This document shows positions 1 to 5,932 of a stretch of DNA of 7,414 nucleotides, piece after piece (the stretch's first letter is position 1; every line of letters starts with the position of its first letter). The notes beneath the pieces were generated by a model. It was not told the DNA's origin, ran no database searches, and worked only from the letters and a program-made list of their open reading frames with translations. The stretch is taken from assembly GCA_029068665.1 (NCBI GenBank), contig JAIECC010000443.1, positions 1 to 7,414 on the forward strand, in the 5' to 3' direction. The position numbers and the translations under genes were made by a program. This stretch comes from Lachnospiraceae bacterium (GTDB taxonomy: Bacteria > Bacillota > Clostridia > Lachnospirales > Lachnospiraceae).

Positions 1-1477
1 GCTCCAGCTCCGTCACAGCCTGTCTGCGCAGTTGATTCCATTCTTTCATGGATAAAAAACAGTCTTCATCCATGTCAATCTGGATATTTCCCGGAAGAAA
101 AGGAGTATCTCCCAGCTTCTGCAGCTTGGCTAAAAGCAGTTCTTTTGACAAAGGCTGATTCTGCGCTTTTTTTACAACAGAACCGATCACCAGAACCTGT
201 TGTCCGCCACAATCTGCTATTATTCTAGCAGATAAGTCTTTCTTTAGCGTAACAGAAAAATTAATATTTTCTTTCAATCGATTAACATCGTTTTCTTCCA
301 CCAGTCTTTGACACAAAGCATGATTTTTGGTGCGATACACCTGATCGCCTGCCTGTATCTTTTTCAACTGTCTGCCATTGATGGCAATGACCTGTCCTGC
401 CCTGCCCTCCTGTCCGGAGGTCAATTCTATTTCTTCACCAGAAGCAGTCCGGACTTCCAGTATATCTCCCCGATTCAGTGCCCGTTCTAATTGAATCATG
501 AGCTGATTTCCTTTTACCTGTCGGACGGTTCCCAGTAAAATCCCATTGTGATGATTCCGTTCCATGGCCATCATATCCGGTCCGTTATGCTGAAAAAAAT
601 ATCCTTCCGTAAAATTTCCCCGGTTAAATACATCTGCAAGCTGCTCCTGTTCTGCCTGCAGGTCAAAGCCCCTTTGCTCTCCATAAGCATCCACAGCCCT
701 TCGATATGCATTTACTGCTGCAATCACATATTCCGGCTTCTTCATTCTTCCTTCAATCTTAAAGGAATCCACTCCTGCCCGGATCAGGTCCGGTATAACC
801 CTCAGACTACATAGATCCTTGGGACTTAACAGATATCCGGAATGTCCATCTTCGGTGGTGTAGATTTGTCTGCAAGGCTGGGCACATCGCCCACGATTCC
901 CACTTCTGCCGCCAATCATACTACTGAGGAGACACTGGCCGGAATAGGAATAGCACAAAGCACCATGTACAAAAATCTCCACTTCCAGACCCGTTTCCTT
1001 TTTCAGCATATGAATCTCTTCCAAGGATAATTCTCTGGCGGGAACAATACGGGAAAAACCTAAGTTCTTTAACAATTCGGCTCCATAAGGACTGGTAATG
1101 GACATCTGGGTGCTGGCATGAAGCTCCATTGCCGGAAACACCTGTCGAATCATTCCTGCAACCCCCAGGTCCTGTACAATAACTCCATCCAAACCCGCCG
1201 CATATGGCTTTTCCAGAAATCCGAAAAGACGGTCAATGTCTTCATTTTTCAATAAAGTATTCACCGTCAGATACAACCGCTTATGATGAAGCTGTACATA
1301 TTCAATTCCCTGTAGTAATTCCTCTTCCGTCAGATTGGCAGCAAAGGCTCTTGCACCAAACCATTGTCCGCCCAGATAAACAGCATCCGCCCCTGCCTGA
1401 AAGGCCTGCTTCATGATTCCAAGGGAACCTGCCGGAGCCAGAATTTCAGGAAGTTTTACTTCCATAGCCTCTTTCAT
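1..1477 (-). CDS. U32 family peptidase-like / RlhA-TrhP type RNA hydroxylation protein (3' end cut by window)
   Basis: A continuous minus-strand frame runs from an ATG at 1477 off the left edge, giving 492 visible residues. The start region reads LPEILAPAGS, the usual N-terminus of U32 proteins. The U32 signature lies at about 167-186 (EIFVHGALCYSYSGQC). Cysteines 175, 182, 198 and 202 form the four-Cys set expected to bind an Fe-S cluster. Residues after about 290 resemble the DUF3656 (collagenase-like) extension found in RlhA. Family knowledge: E. coli RlhA and TrhP make 5-hydroxycytidine in 23S rRNA and 5-hydroxyuridine in tRNA, using prephenate; older annotations say collagenase or protease. 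Which RNA this one modifies cannot be told. It is the last visible gene of the ruvA operon, 14 nt after zapA. The AAGGG beginning in the zapA stop codon is its best ribosome site (spacing about 11). An ATG at 1465 is a less likely start. Family members with this extension usually exceed 650 residues, so roughly a quarter is missing. Confidence 0.9.
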   Translation of the reverse strand, partial: MKEAMEVKLPEILAPAGSLGIMKQAFQAGADAVYLGGQWFGARAFAANLTEEELLQGIEYVQLHHKRLYLTVNTLLKNEDIDRLFGFLEKPYAAGLDGVIVQDLGVAGMIRQVFPAMELHASTQMSITSPYGAELLKNLGFSRIVPARELSLEEIHMLKKETGLEVEIFVHGALCYSYSGQCLLSSMIGGRSGNRGRCAQPCRQIYTTEDGHSGYLLSPKDLCSLRVIPDLIRAGVDSFKIEGRMKKPEYVIAAVNAYRRAVDAYGEQRGFDLQAEQEQLADVFNRGNFTEGYFFQHNGPDMMAMERNHHNGILLGTVRQVKGNQLMIQLERALNRGDILEVRTASGEEIELTSGQEGRAGQVIAINGRQLKKIQAGDQVYRTKNHALCQRLVEENDVNRLKENINFSVTLKKDLSARIIADCGGQQVLVIGSVVKKAQNQPLSKELLLAKLQKLGDTPFLPGNIQIDMDEDCFLSMKEWNQLRRQAVTELE

Positions 1478-1491
1478 TCTATCTTAAACCC

Positions 1492-1905
1492 TTATTTTTT
1501 ACTGCTGCTGCGATTCTGTTCCGCCTCTAACTGGATGATTTTCCGCTGCAGAGCATTGACCTGCTCCTTATATTCTTCCACCAACTTCAAGGCCGATTCC
1601 TGCTTGATTCGTGTCTCGATCACTTCATGCCGCAGATCATACAGCTGCTTGTCCTTTTCATCCTCTACTTTGTTGGATTCTTCTGCCTGCTTTCTTATCT
1701 TAAAATAATCATCGGCAATATTCAAAGCAAGAAGTACCCCCTGGTATTCCGCATTCAGCTTACGATAATGCTCACTGGATTTGCATTCCGTTATTTTATT
1801 ATTGATATACATTGCAATACTCTGTAAATACTCTTCGCTTTCATAGCCACTCAGGGTATAGACCTTTCCATTTATGATTACCGGTATATCATTCTTTTGT
1901 GCCAT
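1492..1905 (-). CDS. zapA: Cell division protein ZapA
   Basis: A 137-residue protein that promotes bundling of FtsZ filaments at the division site in the cytoplasm. The N-terminal half, about residues 8-70 (PVIINGKVYTLSGYESEEYL, then a YINNKI helix), matches the ZapA globular domain. Residues about 65-130 are rich in E, K, Q and R with heptad-like hydrophobics and look like the dimerising coiled coil; the tail ends in SSSKK. The frame is open 15 codons further upstream into ruvB. I chose the ATG at 1905 because AAGGAGG lies 5 nt before it and because MAQKNDIPV gives the normal family N-terminus. The gene begins 10 nt after the ruvB stop, so it is almost certainly cotranscribed. ZapA is not known to act in recombination; its place here is probably an operon convenience conserved in clostridia. 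Confidence 0.92.
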   Translation of the reverse strand: MAQKNDIPVIINGKVYTLSGYESEEYLQSIAMYINNKITECKSSEHYRKLNAEYQGVLLALNIADDYFKIRKQAEESNKVEDEKDKQLYDLRHEVIETRIKQESALKLVEEYKEQVNALQRKIIQLEAEQNRSSSKK

Positions 1906-1915
1906 AAGTCCCTCC

Positions 1916-2926
1916 TTATTCTTCCTTTGGTATATAAGCTTCAAGTCCAAAATGCCGATAGCATAACTCTGTTACCATGCGGCCTCTGGGTGTCCGGTTA
2001 ATAAAACCGTTCTTGATTAAATATGGTTCGTATACATCTTCAATGGTCCCCGGATCTTCACCAATGGCTGCCGCCAGGGTATCCAGTCCCACCGGTTTCC
2101 CACCAAACTTTTCAATCATTGTCTTTAACATGTTCCGGTCTGTTTCATCCAGCCCCAGTGTATCTACCTCCAGACGGTTTAATGCCGTTCTGGCAATCTC
2201 ATATGTAATTTCTCCCTGGTACTCCACCTCCGCAAAATCACGGACCCGCTTCAACAAGCGGTTGGCAAGCCGTGGTGTACCTCTGGACCGTCTGGCTATT
2301 TCACCGGCTCCTGCACTGTCAATGGATATTCCCAGTACATAAGCAGAACGCTCCAGAATATCACTTAACTCTTCATTGGTATAGAATTCCAGCCGGTTCA
2401 CTACACCAAACCGGTCCCGTAATGGGGCCGTCAGCATGCCGGCTCTGGTGGTTGCACCAATTAATGTAAAATGAGGCAGATCCAATCGGATGGAACGGGC
2501 GGCAGCCCCTTTGCCAATCATGACATCGATGGCAAAATCCTCCATAGCCGGATATAAAACCTCTTCTACCTGCCGGTTCAGACGATGGATTTCATCAATG
2601 AACAGAACGTCATGCTCCGAAAGATTATTCAGTATGGCAGCCAGTTCTCCCGGCTTTTCAATGGCCGGACCGGAGGTAATCTTCAAATTCACCTTCATTT
2701 CGTTTGCCACAATGGAAGCCAGTGTTGTCTTTCCCAGACCGGGAGGTCCATACAGCAGCACATGATCCAGAGACTCTCCCCGCTGCTTTGCTGCTTCTAT
2801 AAATACCTTCAGGTTGTTTTTTACCTTTTCCTGTCCAATATAATCATCCAGGAACTTCGGGCGCAGACTGCTTTCTATTTTACTGTCTTCTTCCGTAAAT
2901 TCAGTTGTTATCATACGATTATTCAT
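1916..2926 (-). CDS. ruvB: Holliday junction branch migration helicase RuvB
   Basis: A 336-residue AAA+ ATPase, normal family length. As hexameric rings it pumps DNA through the RuvA-bound Holliday junction during recombinational repair. Visible motifs are Walker A GPPGLGKTT (60-68), Walker B LFIDEIHRL (108-116), sensor 1 TLIGATTRAG (154-163) and the arginine-finger segment APLRDRFG (167-174). The C-terminal winged helix includes INRTPRGR and TELCYRHFG. The N-terminus LRPKFLDDYIGQ is the classic RuvB opening. The start at 2926 has AAAGGGA about 7 nt upstream, within the end of ruvA; an ATG four codons later lacks a ribosome site. It lies 13 nt after ruvA and 10 nt before zapA. No key residue appears to be missing. 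Confidence 0.98.
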   Translation of the reverse strand: MNNRMITTEFTEEDSKIESSLRPKFLDDYIGQEKVKNNLKVFIEAAKQRGESLDHVLLYGPPGLGKTTLASIVANEMKVNLKITSGPAIEKPGELAAILNNLSEHDVLFIDEIHRLNRQVEEVLYPAMEDFAIDVMIGKGAAARSIRLDLPHFTLIGATTRAGMLTAPLRDRFGVVNRLEFYTNEELSDILERSAYVLGISIDSAGAGEIARRSRGTPRLANRLLKRVRDFAEVEYQGEITYEIARTALNRLEVDTLGLDETDRNMLKTMIEKFGGKPVGLDTLAAAIGEDPGTIEDVYEPYLIKNGFINRTPRGRMVTELCYRHFGLEAYIPKEE

Positions 2927-2939
2927 CGATATTCCCTTT

Positions 2940-3539
2940 TCAGATTATTTTTTTCAAAGCCGCCTTCAGCAATTCTTCTTCTGTCATAGTCTCACTTTGT
3001 TCCACCCGCTGAATGGCCTGCATAGCCTCCATCTGAGAGTATCCCAGACTGGTTAAAGCCATGGCGGCAGCCGTTACAGTATCGGAAGCGGCGATTCCAC
3101 CGCCTGCAGCCTCCTGCTGAGGAGTCAGCATGGAATCCAGATCAATCCGGTCCTTTAATTCCATAATCACACGCTGGGCTCCCTTGGTTCCCACACCGTT
3201 TGCTTTGGTCAGTGCCTTCACATCACCGCTTAACACAGCCATCTGAATCTCATTGACGGATAAAGCAGAAAGAATTGCAAGCCCTGCCTTGGGACCGATT
3301 CCGGATACACTGATCAACAACCGGAATATATACAGGGCATCCTTAGAAGAAAAGCCGTACAGGCTGATATCATCCTCCCGGACTATCATATGCAGATGAA
3401 GCTTCAGCTTCTGTCCCGGTGCCGGCAGCTTTCCCAGTTCCATGGCGCTGACAAAGATTCGATAGCCCATGCCCTGATGATCAATCACCACAGAATCTTC
3501 CTGAATTTCCTCCAATGTACCTGTTATGTATGCCAGCAT
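2940..3539 (-). CDS. ruvA: Holliday junction DNA-binding protein RuvA
   Basis: A 199-residue protein that binds four-way junctions as a tetramer and loads RuvB. Residues 1-64 form the OB-fold domain, starting MLAYITGTL, with the acidic pin region REDDISLYGF at 54-63. Two helix-hairpin-helix motifs follow: VSGIGPKAGLAIL (78-90) and ANGVGTKGAQRVIMEL (113-128). A Gly/Ala/Gln-rich flexible linker (about 138-152) leads to the RuvB-binding domain III (about 153-199). Length and order are standard. It is the first gene of the operon; a purine-rich AAGGAGAGGGAG stretch precedes the ATG, with GGGAG about 6 nt away. No ruvC is adjacent; Firmicutes often use RecU as resolvase, but which enzyme this organism uses is not visible. 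I saw no LexA-type box upstream, unlike the SOS-regulated ruvAB of Bacillus. Confidence 0.97.
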   Translation of the reverse strand: MLAYITGTLEEIQEDSVVIDHQGMGYRIFVSAMELGKLPAPGQKLKLHLHMIVREDDISLYGFSSKDALYIFRLLISVSGIGPKAGLAILSALSVNEIQMAVLSGDVKALTKANGVGTKGAQRVIMELKDRIDLDSMLTPQQEAAGGGIAASDTVTAAAMALTSLGYSQMEAMQAIQRVEQSETMTEEELLKAALKKII

Positions 3540-3596
3540 GTAAAGCTCCCTCTCCTTTATTTCTATATAGCTGAATTATAACATATCAACCACATC

Positions 3597-3625
3597 AGTA
3601 TAACATAGATTCCCACATTAAGCAA
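3597..3625 (-). promoter_or_regulatory. Probable promoter of the ruvA-ruvB-zapA-U32 operon
   Basis: Read on the minus strand, TTGCTT (3620-3625) is followed by a 17-nt spacer and TATACT (3597-3602), preceded by TG in the extended -10 position. Transcription would begin near 3590, leaving a leader of about 50 nt before the ruvA ATG. A second extended -10, TGTTATAAT (TATAAT at 3575-3580), lies closer to ruvA but has no good -35, so it may be an additional start. Confidence 0.6.
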
Positions 3626-3629
3626 AAGT

Positions 3630-3647
3630 TAGTGAAAAAATTCACGA
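3630..3647. promoter_or_regulatory. Palindrome resembling a Rex operator
   Basis: GTGAA-AAAA-TTCAC (3632-3645) is a perfect 5-bp inverted repeat. With flanks, the 18-mer matches the Rex-type consensus TTGTGAANNNNTTCACAA (from memory) at all but two specified positions. It sits just upstream of the ruvA -35 and upstream of the rightward promoter. A-rich DNA makes chance plausible, and redox control of these genes would be unexpected, so this is a weak call. Confidence 0.25.
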
Positions 3648-3673
3648 TAAAACACAAATCCAATCAGAAATTG

Positions 3674-3682
3674 TGATATACT
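3674..3682 (+). promoter_or_regulatory. Extended -10 promoter for the yprB-like gene
   Basis: TGATATACT gives an extended -10 (TG, one base, TATACT at 3677-3682). There is no recognisable -35 at 16-18 nt spacing, which is tolerable for extended -10 promoters. The start would be near 3689, inside the first copy of the tandem repeat, giving a leader of about 127 nt before the ATG at 3816. Confidence 0.5.
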
Positions 3683-3683
3683 A

Positions 3684-3726
3684 TGACCTGAGGAGGGACC
3701 CAGCACTTGACCTGAGGAGGGGCCCA
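3684..3726 (+). repeat. Tandem direct repeat, two 19-nt copies with period 24
   Basis: TGACCTGAGGAGGGACCCA (3684-3702) recurs at 3708-3726 with a single A-to-G change. The copies flank the expected transcription start of the yprB-like gene. Each contains an AGGAGGG Shine-Dalgarno-like core. They could be paired protein-binding sites or alternative arms of an RNA structure, because both can pair with TCCTGAGGTC at 3743-3752. Confidence 0.85.
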
Positions 3727-3754
3727 TCGAAGATGGGAGGAGTCCTGAGGTCGG
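3707..3754 (+). promoter_or_regulatory. Long stem-loop in the yprB leader
   Basis: GACCT (3709-3713) pairs with AGGTC (3748-3752), extended by two U-G wobbles. After a G-G mismatch, AGGA (3715-3718) pairs with TCCT (3743-3746). A purine internal loop (GGGG / AGGAG) separates this from a perfect 6-bp hairpin, CCCATC-GAA-GATGGG (3723-3737). There is no U-tract after it, so it is not a simple terminator. The role is unknown. Confidence 0.6.
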
Positions 3755-3804
3755 ATTGTACCAGAGTATACCAGAGTACACCGAAAGTCGGTAAGGAGTC
3801 CTAA
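3733..3804 (+). CDS. Possible 23-codon upstream ORF (leader peptide candidate)
   Basis: An ATG at 3733 opens a frame beginning MGGVLRSDCTRVYQ and ending at a TAA (3802-3804). AGGAGGGG (3715-3722) lies 10 nt upstream as a possible ribosome site. The stop codon overlaps the AAGGAG used by the yprB-like gene and lies 11 nt before its ATG, a layout that would suit translational coupling. The start codon is buried in the 3723-3737 hairpin. The peptide matches nothing I recognise and has no run of a regulatory amino acid, so it may simply be a chance frame. Confidence 0.25.
   Translation: MGGVLRSDCTRVYQSTPKVGKES
3751..3784 (+). promoter_or_regulatory. Second, mutually exclusive stem-loop with internal 10-nt tandem repeat
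   Basis: TCGG (3751-3754) pairs with CCGA (3781-3784), and after a 2-nt bulge TGTAC (3757-3761) pairs with GTACA (3776-3780). The loop lies within two perfect tandem copies of TACCAGAGTA (3759-3768 and 3769-3778). Because 3751-3754 also belong to the preceding stem, the two folds compete at their junction. Confidence 0.45.
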
Positions 3805-3815
3805 GGAGAAACCAG

Positions 3816-4940
3816 ATGAAGGAATGGAACGGCAAATTAAATCAGACAGAACTTTATCAGTTAAACCACTGGTATCCCCCGGAGAAAGTGCTTTTATTTG
3901 ATATTGAAACAACGGGATTTTCTCCGGAGAATACCCTGTTATATATGATTGGCGTTTGCTTTTTCCGGGAAAATCGCTGGCATTACCGAATGCTGTTTAA
4001 TAATGACGGACGCTCGGAGCATCAACTATTGTCCACCTTTCTAGGGCTGTTGCAGCACGATTCCGTTCTGATACATTTCAACGGTGAAGGATTTGATTTA
4101 CCATATCTGATTGAAAAATGCAGACAATATCAGACCCTGGGTCTTCCACTTCCGGGAACGGAACGGCTTACATCCTTAGAAAGTGTAGATTTGTATAAAT
4201 GCATCCGGACCTATAAACATGGACTGGGACTTTCCAATCTTAAACTGACAACTATCGAAGCTGCCATGCAGCTTCCACGTACGGATACTCATAGTGGCGG
4301 TGAACTAATTTCTGTTTACCGGGATTTTCTGAAGGAACCGGAACCCTTTCGGGAAAAATTGCTGTTTCAGCATAATTATGAAGATATTCTGGCGATGATA
4401 CCGCTTTTGCAGTTCCTTCATTTTCGGGGTATTCAGGAGCATGCCTGGGAACTGGAAAAAACCACTATAACAGAATCTCAGATTCAACTGATTCTGCACT
4501 TGCATTATCCATTGCCTCTGCGTTATATTACCAGCAGTTCCTATTGTGATTTTAACGGCTATGAAGACCAGGCAGTCATTACCATACCGGTCCTGAAAGA
4601 AGAAATGAAGTATTTTCTGTCTGATTGGAAGGAGTACTACTATCTCCCCCTGGAAGATACCATAATACATAAAAGCATTGCTTCCTATGTAGACAGTGCT
4701 TATAAAGAAAAAGCAAAAAAGAGCAATTGTTTTCTTAAAAAAGAAGATTTCTTTTTTCCTTGTCCCTGCATGGAGCCCATGGCAGGCATCCGTCTATATC
4801 AACGGACTTATAAAGATTCCCTGTCCTTTGCAGCACTTTCCGAGCTTCCTTCGGATACTTCTGACTTCTGGCTGAATTATCTGAAATATGTCCTGAACAA
4901 GCCAAAGACCCAGTCGCAAGCAACGGGGCATCAAACTTGA
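3816..4940 (+). CDS. yprB: YprB/MrfB-like ribonuclease H-fold DEDDh exonuclease
   Basis: A 374-residue cytoplasmic protein with an N-terminal RNase H-like domain of the YprB type. Motif I is LLFDIETTGF (D29, E31), motif II is HFNGEGFDLPYL (N89, D94) and motif III is HNYEDI (H186, D190), a complete DEDDh-type metal site. Conserved filler includes the GLGLSNLKLTTIE segment (136-148). Family knowledge: Bacillus YprB (MrfB) is an exonuclease that works with the helicase YprA (MrfA) in repair of mitomycin lesions. No such helicase is next to this gene. The C-terminal half (about 205-374) is not a domain I can name; it includes a YYYLPLEDTIIHKSIASYVD stretch and a Cys-containing FFFPCPC segment. 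AAGGAG ends 7 nt before the ATG, and a second AAGGAG lies 10 nt upstream of the first. It is divergent from ruvA and convergent with cheR, so it is probably monocistronic. DNA rather than RNA as substrate is inference. Confidence 0.85.
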   Translation: MKEWNGKLNQTELYQLNHWYPPEKVLLFDIETTGFSPENTLLYMIGVCFFRENRWHYRMLFNNDGRSEHQLLSTFLGLLQHDSVLIHFNGEGFDLPYLIEKCRQYQTLGLPLPGTERLTSLESVDLYKCIRTYKHGLGLSNLKLTTIEAAMQLPRTDTHSGGELISVYRDFLKEPEPFREKLLFQHNYEDILAMIPLLQFLHFRGIQEHAWELEKTTITESQIQLILHLHYPLPLRYITSSSYCDFNGYEDQAVITIPVLKEEMKYFLSDWKEYYYLPLEDTIIHKSIASYVDSAYKEKAKKSNCFLKKEDFFFPCPCMEPMAGIRLYQRTYKDSLSFAALSELPSDTSDFWLNYLKYVLNKPKTQSQATGHQT

Positions 4941-4992
4941 AATGCACCTCCAACTGTCAGATTTACCTTATCTGACATTGGAAGTGCATTTC
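4939..4992. terminator. Long hairpin at the yprB/cheR convergent junction, probable bidirectional terminator
   Basis: GAAATGCAC (4939-4947) pairs perfectly with GTGCATTTC (4984-4992). After one C-A mismatch come TCCAA/TTGGA, a bulged C, and TGTCAGAT (4955-4962) with ATCTGACA (4970-4977), closing a 7-nt loop. That is about 22 bp of stem. It starts inside the yprB stop codon and ends 3 nt before the cheR stop. There is no good U-tract on either side, so it could also act by stabilising mRNA 3' ends. Confidence 0.7.
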
Positions 4993-4995
4993 TCA

Positions 4996-5790
4996 TTATA
5001 ATCGGTCCTTTTTATAAAAGAAGGAATAACAGGGTTCAAAATGAATGGCCCTTGCCTGTAAAATCTGCTCTGTACTGCCAATAAATAAATACCCGTTTAA
5101 CCGCAGGGAGCGGTGAAAGCGCTTAAACACCTCCAGCTTTGCTTCCTCGGTAAAGTAAATCAGTACATTCCGGCACACAATCAAATCATAATTGGTATCA
5201 TACGGATCTGCCAATAGGTTATGCTGCTGAAATTCCACACAGTTCATAATTTCCTTGGACAACTGATACATACCATTGTCTTCCTTCTTAAAATACTTAT
5301 TGATATATTGAGTCGGCAGACCGGCAAGGCTTTTCTTGGTATAACGTCCTTCCTTTGCATAAGCAATTACTTTATCATCTAAGTCGGTTGCCCTTAATTT
5401 CACATTTACGTTTGGAAATAACTCCTTTAGTATCATAATAATGGTATAGGGTTCATCTCCGGTAGAACAGGCAGCACTCCAGATCTTTAAACTATGCCGG
5501 TTTCCCTGAAGCAATTCCGGAATCACCTTGGTCTCTAATACCTGCCATTGCTGCGGATTCCGATAGAATTCCGATACATTGATGGTCAGGTAATTCATAA
5601 AATCCTTCCGATGCTCCTGATTTTTCTTTAAATCCCGAAAAAATTCATCATAACTCTGAAATCCGTACCGCTCGCACAGGGTATTGATTCTCCGCTTCAT
5701 CTGCCGCTCTTTATAGGCATTCAGGTCGATTCCGGTAAGGCTTAAGATATCATTTTTAAACTGATTGTAATCGTTCGCATTTTCTTTCAT
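4996..5790 (-). CDS. cheR: Chemotaxis protein methyltransferase CheR
   Basis: A 264-residue cytoplasmic enzyme that transfers methyl groups from S-adenosylmethionine to glutamates on chemoreceptors, setting adaptation. The N-terminal helical CheR domain (about 1-65) contains a basic KERQMKRRI segment. The linker motif is NVSEFYRNP (71-79), matching the family's NVTxFFRDP. The SAM pocket is WSAACSTGDEPYTI (104-117), followed by ATDLD (134-138). The late catalytic-domain motif CRNVLIYF is at 206-213 and FIGSTE at 236-241. No C-terminal receptor-tethering pentapeptide-binding extension or TPR is present. The length is normal. AGGAG lies 15 nt before the ATG, farther than ideal, and no alternative start exists because an in-frame stop is three codons upstream, so translation may be weak. 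No other che genes are adjacent, so it is an isolated cheR. A TTGACA (minus strand, 5920-5925) is the only good -35 upstream, without a convincing -10. Confidence 0.96.
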   Translation of the reverse strand: MKENANDYNQFKNDILSLTGIDLNAYKERQMKRRINTLCERYGFQSYDEFFRDLKKNQEHRKDFMNYLTINVSEFYRNPQQWQVLETKVIPELLQGNRHSLKIWSAACSTGDEPYTIIMILKELFPNVNVKLRATDLDDKVIAYAKEGRYTKKSLAGLPTQYINKYFKKEDNGMYQLSKEIMNCVEFQQHNLLADPYDTNYDLIVCRNVLIYFTEEAKLEVFKRFHRSLRLNGYLFIGSTEQILQARAIHFEPCYSFFYKKDRL

Positions 5791-5828
5791 TTTCTTTTAC
5801 TTTTACTCCTAATAGTCCGGTTATTCAA

Positions 5829-5889
5829 AAACGCTTGTTCAAGCTGTCCATGAGAGCATGCTCACTAAGGGCGACTTGTACAAGCGTTT
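5829..5889 (-). terminator. Composite long hairpin after the ispH–S1 gene, probable terminator
   Basis: AAACGCTTGT (5829-5838) pairs with ACAAGCGTTT (5880-5889). After a T-T mismatch, CAAG (5840-5843) pairs with CTTG (5875-5878). Inner helices GTCC/GGGC (5846-5849 with 5869-5872) and TGAG/CTCA (5851-5854 with 5861-5864) continue to an AGCATG loop. On the minus strand the 3' arm runs into TTTTT then GAATAA, a modest U-tract. It lies 43 nt after the ispH–S1 stop and 38 nt before cheR. It may be a dispersed palindromic element as well as a terminator. Confidence 0.65.
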
Positions 5890-5932
5890 CTATAAAGCGG
5901 ATATCTGACACAAATCCGTTGTCAAAATCCAA

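Noticed and set aside
308..1416. Several plus-strand reading frames of 60-90 codons
   Set aside because: They lie opposite the continuous U32 frame, lack ribosome sites and encode low-complexity, unfamiliar peptides.
1906..1950. N-terminal extension of ZapA from an ATG at 1950
   Set aside because: It would overlap ruvB and add a non-family sequence; the ATG at 1905 has an ideal AAGGAGG.
3684..3815. CRISPR array or T-box leader
   Set aside because: There are only two copies of each repeat, with 5-nt or no spacers. No T-box consensus (AGGGTGGNACCGCG) or following terminator is present.
3629..3912. Two minus-strand frames across the divergent intergenic region
   Set aside because: They overlap the yprB promoter, leader and start. 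Their peptides only reflect the DNA repeats (duplicated PPQV or GPSSG segments) and no ribosome site is evident.
4735..4953. Minus-strand frame over the end of the yprB-like gene
   Set aside because: It lies opposite a well-supported gene, starts inside the terminator hairpin and shows no family features.
5898..5918. Short inverted repeat CGGAT/ATCCG just after the ispH–S1 stop
   Set aside because: A 5-bp stem with an 11-nt loop is weak and no U-tract follows; the hairpin at 5829-5889 is a much better terminator.
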